Part shown: positions 25,403 to 33,599 of the stretch, one piece after another
Numbering within the stretch: position 1 is the first letter of the stretch
Layout: every line of letters starts with the position of its first letter
NCBI GenBank assembly: GCA_023400985.1
Contig: JAEXEN010000007.1
Span: 1 to 64,000 of the forward strand
Direction of reading: 5' to 3'
Length of the DNA: 64,000 nucleotides
Source of the DNA: Bacillota bacterium
GTDB taxonomy: Bacteria; Bacillota; Clostridia; Christensenellales; CAG-138
The notes under the pieces: model-generated
Seen by the model: only the letters and a program-made list of their open reading frames with translations
What the model was told of the DNA's origin: nothing
Database searches by the model: none
Translations under genes and position numbers: made by a program

Positions 25403-27055
25403 CTAAACTTCGGTCGTGATCACGAGGATCATCGGCCTGCGCTTTGTTTTATTGTACAGGAAATTCTTCAGGGATGCGCGTATATTGTTTTTGACGGAGG
25501 ACCATTCGGATTTCTGCGAGGAAGCAAACTGTGCGGCAAGCTCCTTCACATAGGCGCGCGACTCGCTCAAAAGCTCCTCGGAGCTTTTTACGTATACGAA
25601 CCCGCGGGACACGATCTCCGGCGGAGCCATAAGTTCGCCCGTCTGCTTTTTGATGGTGATGACCACGGTAAAAAGCCCATCCTCGGAAAGGATGCGGCGG
25701 TCCCGCAGCACCACGCTCCCGATGTCGCCCACGCCGTTGCCGTCGATCATCACGCTGCCCGCAGGTACGCTGCCTGCGATCCTGCCGCGCTGGCGCGTGA
25801 GCTCTATTACGTTCCCGAGCTCCGCGATGAATATGTTTTCACGCTCCACGCCCATTTCCGCGGCGAGGTTGGCATGCTGGTAAAGGTGGCGCGTTTCGCC
25901 GTGCACGGGGATGAAGTACTTGGGCTTGGTGAGGTTGAACATGAGCTTCAACTCCTCGCGTCGCGCGTGGCCGGATACGTGCACGTCGGCCATGCGGTCG
26001 TACACGACGTTTGCGCCGTGTGCGAAAAGCTGGTTGATGATGCGCGAAACATATACCTCGTTGCCCGGTATGGCCGAGGCGGAGATGATGACCGTGTCGT
26101 CCTTGTTGATGATGAGCCTGTGCGAGGCGTTCGCCATGCGGGAAAGCCCGCTCATGGGCTCGCCCTGGCTGCCCGTGGTAATGACGCATACCTGCGGGTC
26201 GCGGTATTTTTTAAGCTGTTCCACCTCCACCAGGCTTTCCTCAGGGATGTTCAGATACCCGAGTTCCGCGGCGATCTTGGCGATGTTCACCATGCTGCGT
26301 CCCTGAAAGCAGATCACCCTGCCGTTGACGAGCGCAACGTCTACCACCTGCTGGATGCGGTAGATGTTGGAGGCAAAGGTGGAAACGATCACCCTGCCGC
26401 GCGCAAGCTCAAAGTAGTGCTCGAATGTTTTGCCGATCTCGCGCTCGGACTGGGTATGGCCGCTCAATTCCACATTGGTGCTGTCGGAAAGGAGCGCCAG
26501 TACGCCCTTGGTGCCGTAGTGCGCAAAGCGGGCGATATCGATGGGCTCGCCGTCGATGGGGGTATAATCCACCTTGAAATCGCCCGTGTGGATCACGGTG
26601 CCGATGGGGGTGGTGATGGCAAGCCCCACCGCGCCCGCGATGGAATGGCTCACCTTGATGAATTCCACGTTGAAACAGCCGAGGTGCACGCTGTCGCCCG
26701 GGCTTATGCGGTTGAGCTGTGCGCCGGTCACATGCTCTTCTTCGAGCTTGTGCTCGATAAGCGCGACCGTGAGCCTGGTGCCGTAAACGGGTACGTTGAA
26801 CTGCTTGAGCGCGAAGGGAAGCGCGCCGATATGGTCCTCGTGTCCGTGGGTCACGAGGATGGCGCGCAGCTTGTCCGCGTTTTTTTCGAGATAGCTCATG
26901 TCGGGTATTACGAGGTCGATGCCGGGCATGTCGTCGTCGGGGAAGATGAGACCGCAATCCACCACCACGATATCCTTGCCGTATTCGATGACGGTCATGT
27001 TTTTACCGATCTCACCTACGCCGCCGAGCGGTATAATTTTAAGCTTTGAAGCCAA
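25403..27055 (-). CDS. rnjA: Ribonuclease J
   Basis: RNase J is a 5'-3' exonuclease and endonuclease central to mRNA decay in Firmicutes. The 550-residue protein has the beta-lactamase zinc motif HGHEDHIGALPF (His70, His72, Asp74, His75), HTGDFKVDYTP, the beta-CASP motif SDSTNVE and the phosphate-binding HVSGHARREEL, plus a C-terminal domain. Length fits RNase J. It leads a leftward group with the ylbF-like gene, mltG and the U32 gene. Confidence 0.95.
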   Translation of the reverse strand: MASKLKIIPLGGVGEIGKNMTVIEYGKDIVVVDCGLIFPDDDMPGIDLVIPDMSYLEKNADKLRAILVTHGHEDHIGALPFALKQFNVPVYGTRLTVALIEHKLEEEHVTGAQLNRISPGDSVHLGCFNVEFIKVSHSIAGAVGLAITTPIGTVIHTGDFKVDYTPIDGEPIDIARFAHYGTKGVLALLSDSTNVELSGHTQSEREIGKTFEHYFELARGRVIVSTFASNIYRIQQVVDVALVNGRVICFQGRSMVNIAKIAAELGYLNIPEESLVEVEQLKKYRDPQVCVITTGSQGEPMSGLSRMANASHRLIINKDDTVIISASAIPGNEVYVSRIINQLFAHGANVVYDRMADVHVSGHARREELKLMFNLTKPKYFIPVHGETRHLYQHANLAAEMGVERENIFIAELGNVIELTRQRGRIAGSVPAGSVMIDGNGVGDIGSVVLRDRRILSEDGLFTVVITIKKQTGELMAPPEIVSRGFVYVKSSEELLSESRAYVKELAAQFASSQKSEWSSVKNNIRASLKNFLYNKTKRRPMILVITTEV

Positions 27056-27263
27056 ATTGCCTCCTTTGTCCGCCGAGCGGACATATCTTTTCTTATCTCA
27101 TTATACTATCCAATTTTATGAATAACAAGCACGACGGAAGCTTGCTTTTGCCGCGTAGGGGAATAGCGGCGGAGGGAAATCGAGCCGAAGTACTTAGCGT
27201 AGGGCGAGGGCTTGCGCTCGCCGTAAAAAGCCCCCAAGTTCATTGTTTGTTAATTTTACTGCC

Positions 27264-27292
27264 TTGTTCGCTACCTTGTTTTACGGTATAAT
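27264..27292 (+). promoter_or_regulatory. Promoter of the VanW-domain gene
   Basis: TTGTTC (27264-27269) and TATAAT (27287-27292) are 17 bases apart, about 32 bases before the start codon. The remaining divergent gap (27056-27263) shows a weak hairpin near 27201-27226 and no gene. Confidence 0.65.
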
Positions 27293-27323
27293 AGAGCCGT
27301 TGCAAAGGTAAGGGGATTTTTCT

Positions 27324-28868
27324 ATGGAAACAACACGTTTTAACCGCGGCGACGGCGGAGATTCGCCTGCGAACAAGACGGTAAAAAATAACGGCCGCAA
27401 AAGCAAGCGCTCCCGCCTGTCGACGCTTGCTTTTAAAACGCGGCGGATTTTTGTGATCATGCTGGGGCTTCTCGTCCTCGTGGCATTTGCGGAGCTTCTT
27501 TTCGGCGCACCCAAAGCGCAGGACGCTGCCGTCTATATCAACGAGTCTACCTATTTTGCCGGTATCAGCATCAACGGCGTCGACGTAAGCGGGCTTACCT
27601 ACGCGGGTGCGCGCGACCTTTTGCTCCCGAAGATCGAGGCGGAGGCGCGCACCGTCAACATTACGATAAAGCACGGCGCGTCGCTCTGGCTTTTGACCGC
27701 GCCGGATCTCGACCTGAAAAGCGACCTCGATGCGGTGCTTTTGGATGCGCTCAAGCTCGGGCGGACCGATTCCTACGTCAACAACCAAAGCATCAAAAAA
27801 GACTTGGAGGAAAACGGACGGGATTTCACCGTTACCCTCTGGCCCGATGAAGCCGTGCTCAATGAAGCCGTCGCCGCTATCGGCGCGGCGGTCGATACTG
27901 TGCCCACCGAGCCTTACGCGGAGCCGGATGCGTGGTCGGACACGCCGGACTTCACGTTTCATGAGGGCGCCGCGGGCTATATGCTGGACGAGGAGGCACT
28001 CGCAGCGAATATCACCGACACGCTTAGAGCCGGCAGTTTTAGCGCCGTGCTCACGCCCGAACTCGTTTTGACGCAGCCCGAGCACGATGTGGAATGGCTC
28101 AAGGCCAACACGCAGTTGCGCTCGCAGTTCCAAACCGAATACGGCTCCACGAGCAGCCTGAAAACGGCAAATCGCCGCGCCAACATCCGCAAGGCCGCCA
28201 ACATCTTAAACGGCGCTGCCGTGCCCGCGGGCGGCACGTTCGATTTTAACGAATATATCGGCCCGCGCACCGAGGCGGGCGGCTGGCCTTTGGCGCCTGG
28301 CATCGTCAACGGCAATACCTACGAAATGCAGGCGGGCGGCGGCATCTGCCAGGTATCGACCACGCTTTACAATGCGCTTTTGTGCAGCGGCCCCGAAATA
28401 GAGATCACGGAGCGCAAGCACCATTCATGGCCCTCGCATTACGCGGATTATGGCCTCGACGCCACCGTCTCCACGGGCGGCCCCAACCTCGCCTTCATCA
28501 ACAATACGAGCGCAACGCTTTATATATTTGCGTACGCGAACGATGAGGATTATACTATGACTGTGTACATCTACGGCGCGCCGCTGCCGGACGGCGTTAC
28601 CTACAAGGTGCGCGGCGTCACCACGGAGACCATAGAGCCCGAGGAGACCATTGTTACCGAAAATCCCGATTGGCCTACCGGCTTCACCTATAAGGAAGTT
28701 GCCGCGCGTACGGGCTATGTTGCCATAGCCTACCGCGATAAGTATGTAAACGGCGAGCTTAAGGACACCGAGGAGCTCTACACCGATAAATACCGCGCCG
28801 TACAGGGTAAAACCACCGTAGGCACAGGCGACGCGTCGCTTCCCAAACCCTCTATTCCCACAACCTGA
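27324..28868 (+). CDS. VanW/YoaR family membrane-anchored cell-wall protein
   Basis: The 514-residue protein has a basic N-terminus, one membrane anchor (about 43-64) and an outer portion. That portion holds a peptidoglycan-binding PG_binding_4-like region (about 80-260), the VanW domain (about 290-420, with GGTFDFNEYIGPRTEAGGW, GGGICQVSTTLYNAL and HHSWPSHY) and a short C-terminal G5-like region. VanW function is unknown, but the architecture points to the envelope. It is transcribed alone from its own promoter. Confidence 0.87.
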   Translation: METTRFNRGDGGDSPANKTVKNNGRKSKRSRLSTLAFKTRRIFVIMLGLLVLVAFAELLFGAPKAQDAAVYINESTYFAGISINGVDVSGLTYAGARDLLLPKIEAEARTVNITIKHGASLWLLTAPDLDLKSDLDAVLLDALKLGRTDSYVNNQSIKKDLEENGRDFTVTLWPDEAVLNEAVAAIGAAVDTVPTEPYAEPDAWSDTPDFTFHEGAAGYMLDEEALAANITDTLRAGSFSAVLTPELVLTQPEHDVEWLKANTQLRSQFQTEYGSTSSLKTANRRANIRKAANILNGAAVPAGGTFDFNEYIGPRTEAGGWPLAPGIVNGNTYEMQAGGGICQVSTTLYNALLCSGPEIEITERKHHSWPSHYADYGLDATVSTGGPNLAFINNTSATLYIFAYANDEDYTMTVYIYGAPLPDGVTYKVRGVTTETIEPEETIVTENPDWPTGFTYKEVAARTGYVAIAYRDKYVNGELKDTEELYTDKYRAVQGKTTVGTGDASLPKPSIPTT

Positions 28869-28939
28869 TACGCTATACGGCTTTCCGTTGAATTTTAGCA
28901 TCGCTCCCGCACCGCCACGAAGTACCATTTGTTGCAAAG

Positions 28940-28976
28940 TGTTACCGCCTGCGGCCCGCGGGGGCGGTTTTCGTGC
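28940..28976 (+). terminator. Possible terminator after the VanW-domain gene
   Basis: ACCGCC and GGGCGGT can pair around an inner GC-rich loop and are followed by TTTTC. It lies about 75 bases after the stop codon. Confidence 0.5.
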
Positions 28977-29054
28977 ATGGATTTCAAAGAATGTAAATAT
29001 TTAGCAGATATGTTCCCATACTCTATTCTTCATGCTTCCGAAAGGGGTAACTCC

Positions 29055-30233
29055 ATGGACTATTCGAAGATCATCTGCAAAACCGTGCAGCGCGTACCGC
29101 CCTCCGGCATCCGCAAGTATTTCGACCTGCTTACGGATAAAACCATCAGCCTCGGCGTAGGAGAGCCGGATTTCGCGACACCCGAGCGCATCCGAAAAGC
29201 CGCGCTCGAAAAGCTTTCCGTAGGCCGCATCCCGTATTCCTCCAACTCAGGCATGCCGGAGCTTCGGGCGCTTTGCGTAAAGTACCTGAAGGATCGTTTC
29301 TCGCTTGAGTATGAGGTACAAAATACCCTCATCACGGTCGGCGCGAGCCAGGCCATCGATCTCGCATTTCGGGCCATTCTAAACCCGGGCGACGAGGTGA
29401 TCGTGCCCGAGCCCACCTATGTTGCGTATATGCCCGCCGTCCAGTTCGCGGGCGGCGTGCCGGTTCCCGTCGTCACAACCGAGGAGCACCGTTTCAAGCT
29501 CACGCCTGAAGCGCTCAGAGCTGCTATCACGCCTAAAACCAAGGCGCTTCTGCTTCCGTTCCCCAACAACCCCACGGGCGGCATCATGGAGCGGACCGAC
29601 CTTGAAAAGATCGCGGACATTATTCGCGGGACCGATATCATGATCGTTTCCGACGAGATATACGCCGAGCTTACCTACAACGGCAAGCGCCATGTTTCCA
29701 TCGCATCGCTGCCCGATATGAAAGAACGTACCATCGTATTGAACGGCTTCTCAAAATCCTTCTCCATGACGGGCTGGCGCGTAGGCTTTGCAGCGGGCCC
29801 TAAGGAGATCATTGCCGCGATGATGAAGATCCACCAGCTTACCATGCTGTCGGCGCCCACACCCGGCCAATACGCCGCCATAGCCGGCATCGAGCAGGGG
29901 CTCGAAGACGGCTGGCGCGATATGTACTTTATGCTCAACGAATATGCCAAGCGCCGCAGATACCTTGTGGACGCTTTCAACGAGATCGGGCTTACCTGCA
30001 ACGAGCCGGAAGGAGCGTTCTACGTGTTCCCGTCCATCCAGATAAGCGGACTTTCGTCCGAGGAGTTCTGCGACAAGCTTCTGGCACAATACGACATATG
30101 CGTCGTTCCGGGCACGGCGTTCGGTCCGAGCGGCGAAGGCTACATCCGCTGCTGCTACGCGACCTCCATGGAGGACTTAAGGGAGGCCGTCCGCCGCATC
30201 ACGGAGTTCCTTAAGGGGTTAGGAAAGCTGTAA
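29055..30233 (+). CDS. Class I/II pyridoxal-phosphate aminotransferase
   Basis: The 392-residue fold-type I enzyme has the PLP lysine Lys234 in NGFSKSFSMTGWR, the substrate-binding SDEIYAELTY, NNPTGG and a C-terminal arginine motif (GEGYIRCCYATS). It resembles the PatA group that transaminates aromatic amino acids, aspartate or N-acetyl-diaminopimelate. The exact substrate is uncertain. ATG 29055 has AAAGGGG upstream; the open frame reaching back to 28929 is leader sequence. Confidence 0.88.
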   Translation: MDYSKIICKTVQRVPPSGIRKYFDLLTDKTISLGVGEPDFATPERIRKAALEKLSVGRIPYSSNSGMPELRALCVKYLKDRFSLEYEVQNTLITVGASQAIDLAFRAILNPGDEVIVPEPTYVAYMPAVQFAGGVPVPVVTTEEHRFKLTPEALRAAITPKTKALLLPFPNNPTGGIMERTDLEKIADIIRGTDIMIVSDEIYAELTYNGKRHVSIASLPDMKERTIVLNGFSKSFSMTGWRVGFAAGPKEIIAAMMKIHQLTMLSAPTPGQYAAIAGIEQGLEDGWRDMYFMLNEYAKRRRYLVDAFNEIGLTCNEPEGAFYVFPSIQISGLSSEEFCDKLLAQYDICVVPGTAFGPSGEGYIRCCYATSMEDLREAVRRITEFLKGLGKL

Positions 30234-30260
30234 GGTGATCCCTGAGTTTTTCGAGGTCAT

Positions 30261-31679
30261 ATGGACTTTATAAGCATCGTATCGAACATTGCTCCGTATG
30301 CTTTGGCGGCGCTTGTTACGTCGGCCGTCTTTATCGGCGGCATTTTACTCGGATATAAATTTTATAAAAAAAGAGGCGGCAGACATACTTTCACAAAAAA
30401 GCAGTTTACCGCTTTTTTCTTGCTTACCGCATGGTTAATCGTTGTCATAGGGATCACTATGCTTAGCCGCGGCGCAAATTTTCAAGGATGGATGAATCTC
30501 AGGCTGTTCAGCGATTACGTCAATGCATGGAATAACTGGTCTCTAAGCGAATTCCAGCTTATTGTCTTTAACATGCTGATGTTTGTGCCACTGGGCTTTT
30601 TGCTTCCCCTGCTCGGGAAGCGCTTGCGGCGCTTTGCGCCGGTGTTGTTTGCCTCCTTTTTCGTCACCGTTTGTTTGGAAACTGTGCAAATGCTGACAGG
30701 CAAGGGCGTTTTTGAGCTGGATGATATTTTACACAATATAATCGGAAGCATAGCCGGATATTTGCTCATGGCTGCAATTCTTTCCTGCATAGGACAGAAA
30801 AAGTTATCAGTTAAGCCTGTGCTTAGGGCGCTTGCGATACCGCTTGTGTTCACCGTTGCGTTCTCCTGCGCCGCTGTTGTTTACCACGCAAAAGAGCTGG
30901 GGAATCTTCCTATACGCCCGGCCATTCCTCAGGATACGTCTAAGGGTATCATACAACTGAACGTAGATTTACCCGAAACGGCATCGCCGGCAGCAATATA
31001 TCGCAATGGGAATATCCAAAACCTTGCGTATGGCAAAAAGGTGCTATCCTTGGTAAAGGAACAATTTCTGCTAAAACAGATTGGAAGCATGCGCACCGAA
31101 GGCAGCAACCGTATTTATTATTTGATCGATGATTTGGGATCAAAATATAGCTTTCATTACTCTTTATCCGACGGAAGCTGGTCACTTGGGAAAAGTGACT
31201 ATATAGAAAAAACCCTGGATGAAGAAACATTGCGGAATCAACAGCAAATCATTGAAAAGTGGCTTTTAGAAAGTGGTCTTTTGCCATCGGATTCAGGATT
31301 CAGTATTCAAAACAAGGATACGCTCCGATGGGAAAAGGAATCCCCCATTGACATTCACCATAGGAACAGCAATTATTCCAGCGGTGTTATTATGGTGCAG
31401 ATTTTGGGGGACGTTACGGTTCCTCAATGGATGTTTTACACAATGGCTGAAAATTACTATGTACGCAATATGGATATCCTTTCACCGGCGAAAGCTTTTG
31501 AAGAGGTGAAGAAGGGAATTTTCCAAATCTACAACGATTTGAAAGAAAATTATGTGTTGCTTGTTGACGGCTATGACCTCACCTATGTTTATGATACAAA
31601 GGGGTATTATCGCCCCGCATACCAGTTTACAGGCACTCTGGACGGGGAGCAATGGAGTTGTCTCATACCTGCGATGTAA
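30261..31679 (+). CDS. VanZ-family membrane protein with C-terminal outer domain
   Basis: The 472-residue protein has five or six membrane segments in its first 210 residues. They include a VanZ domain (about 50-175, with MLMFVPLGFLLPLLGKR and DDILHNIIGSIAGYL). A hydrophilic 260-residue C-terminal region follows, which I do not recognise. VanZ in VanA clusters gives low teicoplanin resistance, but most homologs are uncharacterised. The gene is visibly AT-richer than its neighbours, a sign of possible transfer. It starts 28 bases after the aminotransferase. Confidence 0.82.
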   Translation: MDFISIVSNIAPYALAALVTSAVFIGGILLGYKFYKKRGGRHTFTKKQFTAFFLLTAWLIVVIGITMLSRGANFQGWMNLRLFSDYVNAWNNWSLSEFQLIVFNMLMFVPLGFLLPLLGKRLRRFAPVLFASFFVTVCLETVQMLTGKGVFELDDILHNIIGSIAGYLLMAAILSCIGQKKLSVKPVLRALAIPLVFTVAFSCAAVVYHAKELGNLPIRPAIPQDTSKGIIQLNVDLPETASPAAIYRNGNIQNLAYGKKVLSLVKEQFLLKQIGSMRTEGSNRIYYLIDDLGSKYSFHYSLSDGSWSLGKSDYIEKTLDEETLRNQQQIIEKWLLESGLLPSDSGFSIQNKDTLRWEKESPIDIHHRNSNYSSGVIMVQILGDVTVPQWMFYTMAENYYVRNMDILSPAKAFEEVKKGIFQIYNDLKENYVLLVDGYDLTYVYDTKGYYRPAYQFTGTLDGEQWSCLIPAM

Positions 31680-31760
31680 ATAGCATCGGCCATCACCGAA
31701 AAGGCATATTGAAAACTAAGGCTAAGATCCGTACTGCAATCTATCGGTAGAATTATAAGA

Positions 31761-31785
31761 AAAAGCAAGGTTTCCCTTGCTTTTC
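31761..31785. terminator. Bidirectional terminator
   Basis: AAAAGCAAGG and CCTTGCTTTT form a stem with a short TTTC loop and run into A on one side and T on the other. It separates the VanZ gene from the convergent cysteine-rich gene. Confidence 0.75.
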
Positions 31786-31861
31786 TATCTTTTCGGCTAT
31801 CTATAGTTTTTTATTACACTGTCTTATGGGTAGCCTCCGTTGGCCACCTTTTTCGTGTTTT

Positions 31862-32476
31862 TCAGCCGAGCGTAGTAGGTAGGTCGGAGAAAGTGAATAC
31901 GCCGCGGAAGGTCACGTTGGTGTTGTTGGAGCAGTCGCATCTTTCCACATCGATGTCTACAGTAGGCGTTACGCTGGCACAGCCGAGGGTCTCAAGGTCG
32001 GGTTCTTCGTCATTGCAAAGATAACCGATGAACTCATCCACCATACATACGCCCTGGCAGCTCAAGCATGTGCCGGAGCCGCAGCCGGACGTGACAGGCC
32101 CTGCCGAGATCATGTAGGGGATAGCGCCGGTGAGGCTTACCCGATACACATCTATGGGGCAGGAACCGCCGCAAGGGAGCTTCGCATCCATAGAGAGCTC
32201 CTCTAGGGTGTAGCCGAGGTAATCGGTATCATAGCAAATGCGGATGGAGGAGGGAGTAATGTTACGCGCGTCGAACGATTCGTGTAGCGTCACCGTTTCG
32301 CAAAACGGTGCTTTCAGATCGCCGCATTTTTGAGAGCACCCGCATCCGCCGCCGTCTGTGCTGCCGTTTTCGAAATTTTCGGCGGCGTTTTGCGGCCGTG
32401 CTTGAGCGTTTGGGCGGCCGGAGCCCCTGCCGCTGTTAGCGTTGTTTCTGCTGTAACTGATTCTTGTATTTTGCAT
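31862..32476 (-). CDS. Cysteine-rich hypothetical protein
   Basis: The 204-residue protein has an Asn/Arg/Gly/Ser-rich N-terminus (1-45) with no signal peptide. The rest is rich in cysteine, with CGCSQKC near 50, CGGSC, CGSGTCLSCQGVC near 140 and a late CDC. A final beta-rich stretch ends TFRGVFTFSDLPTTLG. The cysteine spacing could bind metal or form crosslinks; spore coat proteins sometimes look like this, but I have no family match. Start 32476 has AAGGAG upstream with a 12-base spacer. Monocistronic. Confidence 0.7.
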   Translation of the reverse strand: MQNTRISYSRNNANSGRGSGRPNAQARPQNAAENFENGSTDGGGCGCSQKCGDLKAPFCETVTLHESFDARNITPSSIRICYDTDYLGYTLEELSMDAKLPCGGSCPIDVYRVSLTGAIPYMISAGPVTSGCGSGTCLSCQGVCMVDEFIGYLCNDEEPDLETLGCASVTPTVDIDVERCDCSNNTNVTFRGVFTFSDLPTTLG

Positions 32477-32603
32477 GGTTGTCGATTTCTCCTTTTCTCG
32501 CGCAATCAACTGAGCGCAGGCTTGTTATATAATATGAATGAGCGCTTATATGTGCTTGAAAATTCAGCGTGAAAATTGGAGCCCCAACGCAGCTCTTTTT
32601 GTG

Positions 32604-32632
32604 TTGACAAGCGACTGCCTGGCAAGTATAAT
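32604..32632 (+). promoter_or_regulatory. Promoter of tRNA-Leu
   Basis: TTGACA (32604-32609) and TATAAT (32627-32632) match consensus exactly with a 17-base spacer, about 33 bases before the mature tRNA. Confidence 0.85.
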
Positions 32633-32664
32633 TGTGTTTGCAGTCGCGTAAAGCGACTCGTTTT

Positions 32665-32747
32665 GCGGTCGTGGCGGAATCGGCAGACGCGTACGTTTGA
32701 GGGGCGTATGGGAGACCGTATGGGTTCAAGTCCCATCGACCGCACCA
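32665..32747 (+). tRNA. tRNA-Leu (anticodon GAG)
   Basis: The 83-base cloverleaf has acceptor arms GCGGTCG / CGACCGC and an encoded CCA end. The anticodon stem TACGT/GCGTA has a loop TTGAGGG with anticodon GAG at 32699-32701. There is a long variable arm (type II tRNA) and a T arm GGGTTCAAGTCCC. It reads CUC and CUU leucine codons. It has its own promoter and terminator. Confidence 0.95.
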
Positions 32748-32752
32748 AGAAA

Positions 32753-32782
32753 AATCCTAGACGTTGTCTAGGATTTTTTTTA
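32753..32782 (+). terminator. Terminator of tRNA-Leu
   Basis: AATCCTAGAC and GTCTAGGATT form a perfect 10-bp stem with a GTT loop, followed by an uninterrupted T run. Confidence 0.9.
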
Positions 32783-32868
32783 TTGCTAGATTTTGAAAAA
32801 CCCACCTCCAAACCCTGCTAAAAAAGTTGACCTCGCATAGAGTATCATCGACGATCTTAGGAGGCCGG

Positions 32869-32933
32869 ATTCGCGTCATAAGCCCAAGAGCGTAGCCGGG
32901 ACGGCAAGCTCACATGGCTGATATGACGCGAAT
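32869..32933. repeat. Perfect 12-bp inverted repeat next to the tRNA
   Basis: ATTCGCGTCATA (32869-32880) pairs exactly with TATGACGCGAAT (32922-32933) around a 41-base loop. It ends just before the copy of the tRNA-Leu 3' end. There is no T run, so it is not a terminator. It may be a recombinase-type site or a structured RNA. Confidence 0.55.
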
Positions 32934-32937
32934 AAGC

Positions 32938-32953
32938 CCCATCGACCGTACCA
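32938..32953 (+). repeat. Copy of the tRNA-Leu 3' end
   Basis: CCCATCGACCGTACCA matches the last 16 bases of tRNA-Leu (32732-32747, CCCATCGACCGCACCA) at 15 positions. The following bases are also similar. No other part of the tRNA is present. Such partial copies mark integration sites of elements that insert into tRNA 3' ends. Here only about 200 bases separate the two, so the element would be gone. Confidence 0.6.
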
Positions 32954-32995
32954 AAAAGAATCGATGGGGTTCGATAGGAATCCGTCGATTCTTTT
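32954..32995 (+). terminator. Terminator-like hairpin after the tRNA end copy
   Basis: AAAAGAATCGA (32954-32964) pairs perfectly with TCGATTCTTTT (32985-32995). The sequence after it is T-rich (CTTTTGCATTCTTTTTTT). It mirrors the arrangement of tRNA end plus terminator at the real tRNA gene. Confidence 0.65.
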
Positions 32996-33118
32996 GCATT
33001 CTTTTTTTCCCATCGGCTCCAAATAAAAAAATAAGAAAGAAGAAATAAGAATGCAGATGGGTTTGCTCCGCAAACCGATACTTATTTTTGAGGAACACTG
33101 AACCGTATATTTATTGAA

Positions 33119-33147
33119 TTGACAGCCTGCCCCTGCGCATTTATAAT
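33119..33147 (+). promoter_or_regulatory. Perfect consensus promoter with no adjacent gene
   Basis: TTGACA (33119-33124), a 17-base spacer and TATAAT (33142-33147) match sigma-A consensus fully. The nearest downstream gene starts at 33600, so the transcript would begin near 33154 with about 445 untranslated bases. Confidence 0.75.
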
Positions 33148-33153
33148 GCAATA

Positions 33154-33599
33154 CTGTATGAAGGGAGGGCAGAAGAAATCCCGTACCTGCGCATGGTTGC
33201 GGCGCAAAAATGACCTGTACAGATGAAGCGTACATAAGGCCAGACGGACAGCCGGGTCAAAAGCCGAGGAAACACAGGATACCTTGTTGAAGGGTAATTT
33301 CGCCCCATTATAAGTAGTGCCTGAAAACCAAATCATGGGTTTTTGCACCCCGAACGGGGAGCAGGGGAACGGCGCGGCCGAAGCCCCGCAGACAACCGCG
33401 GACAATCCGCGGGCTATACGCGATACTTGTAAGCGATCAACATGGGGAACGGCCGCTTTCGGACTGCGTTTCTCCGGATTCTACCAATGGATAAATAAAA
33501 AGACTTTGCTCTAAAATAAATAATACAAGCCGTAGAATGATGCCAAGCACAAGTATCCTCGCTTTTAATTGAACTTTCATTAAAAAGAGGAGAAAAGAA
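33154..33599 (+). promoter_or_regulatory. Long leader or non-coding RNA before the C39-like lipoprotein
   Basis: This stretch has no convincing gene; a 65-codon open frame at 33317 lacks a ribosome binding site. It contains short hairpins (CCCCGAACGGGG near 33350; CCGCGGACAATCCGCGG near 33400). At the end, CCTCGCTTTTAAT (33557-33569) pairs with ATTAAAAAGAGG (33579-33590), which buries the ribosome binding site of the next gene. A regulated leader is likely. It matches no riboswitch class I know. Confidence 0.5.

Noticed and set aside
25874..27049. Open frame of about 390 codons on the plus strand
   Set aside because: Antisense to RNase J, with no recognisable domain.
33154..33400. Known structured RNAs (group II intron, RNase P, SRP, tmRNA, 6S, common riboswitches)
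   Set aside because: I compared remembered consensus cores of these classes and found no convincing match. It is left as an unassigned leader.
33317..33514. 65-codon open frame in the gap before the C39-like gene
   Set aside because: No ribosome binding site, no recognisable motif, and it overlaps likely RNA hairpins.
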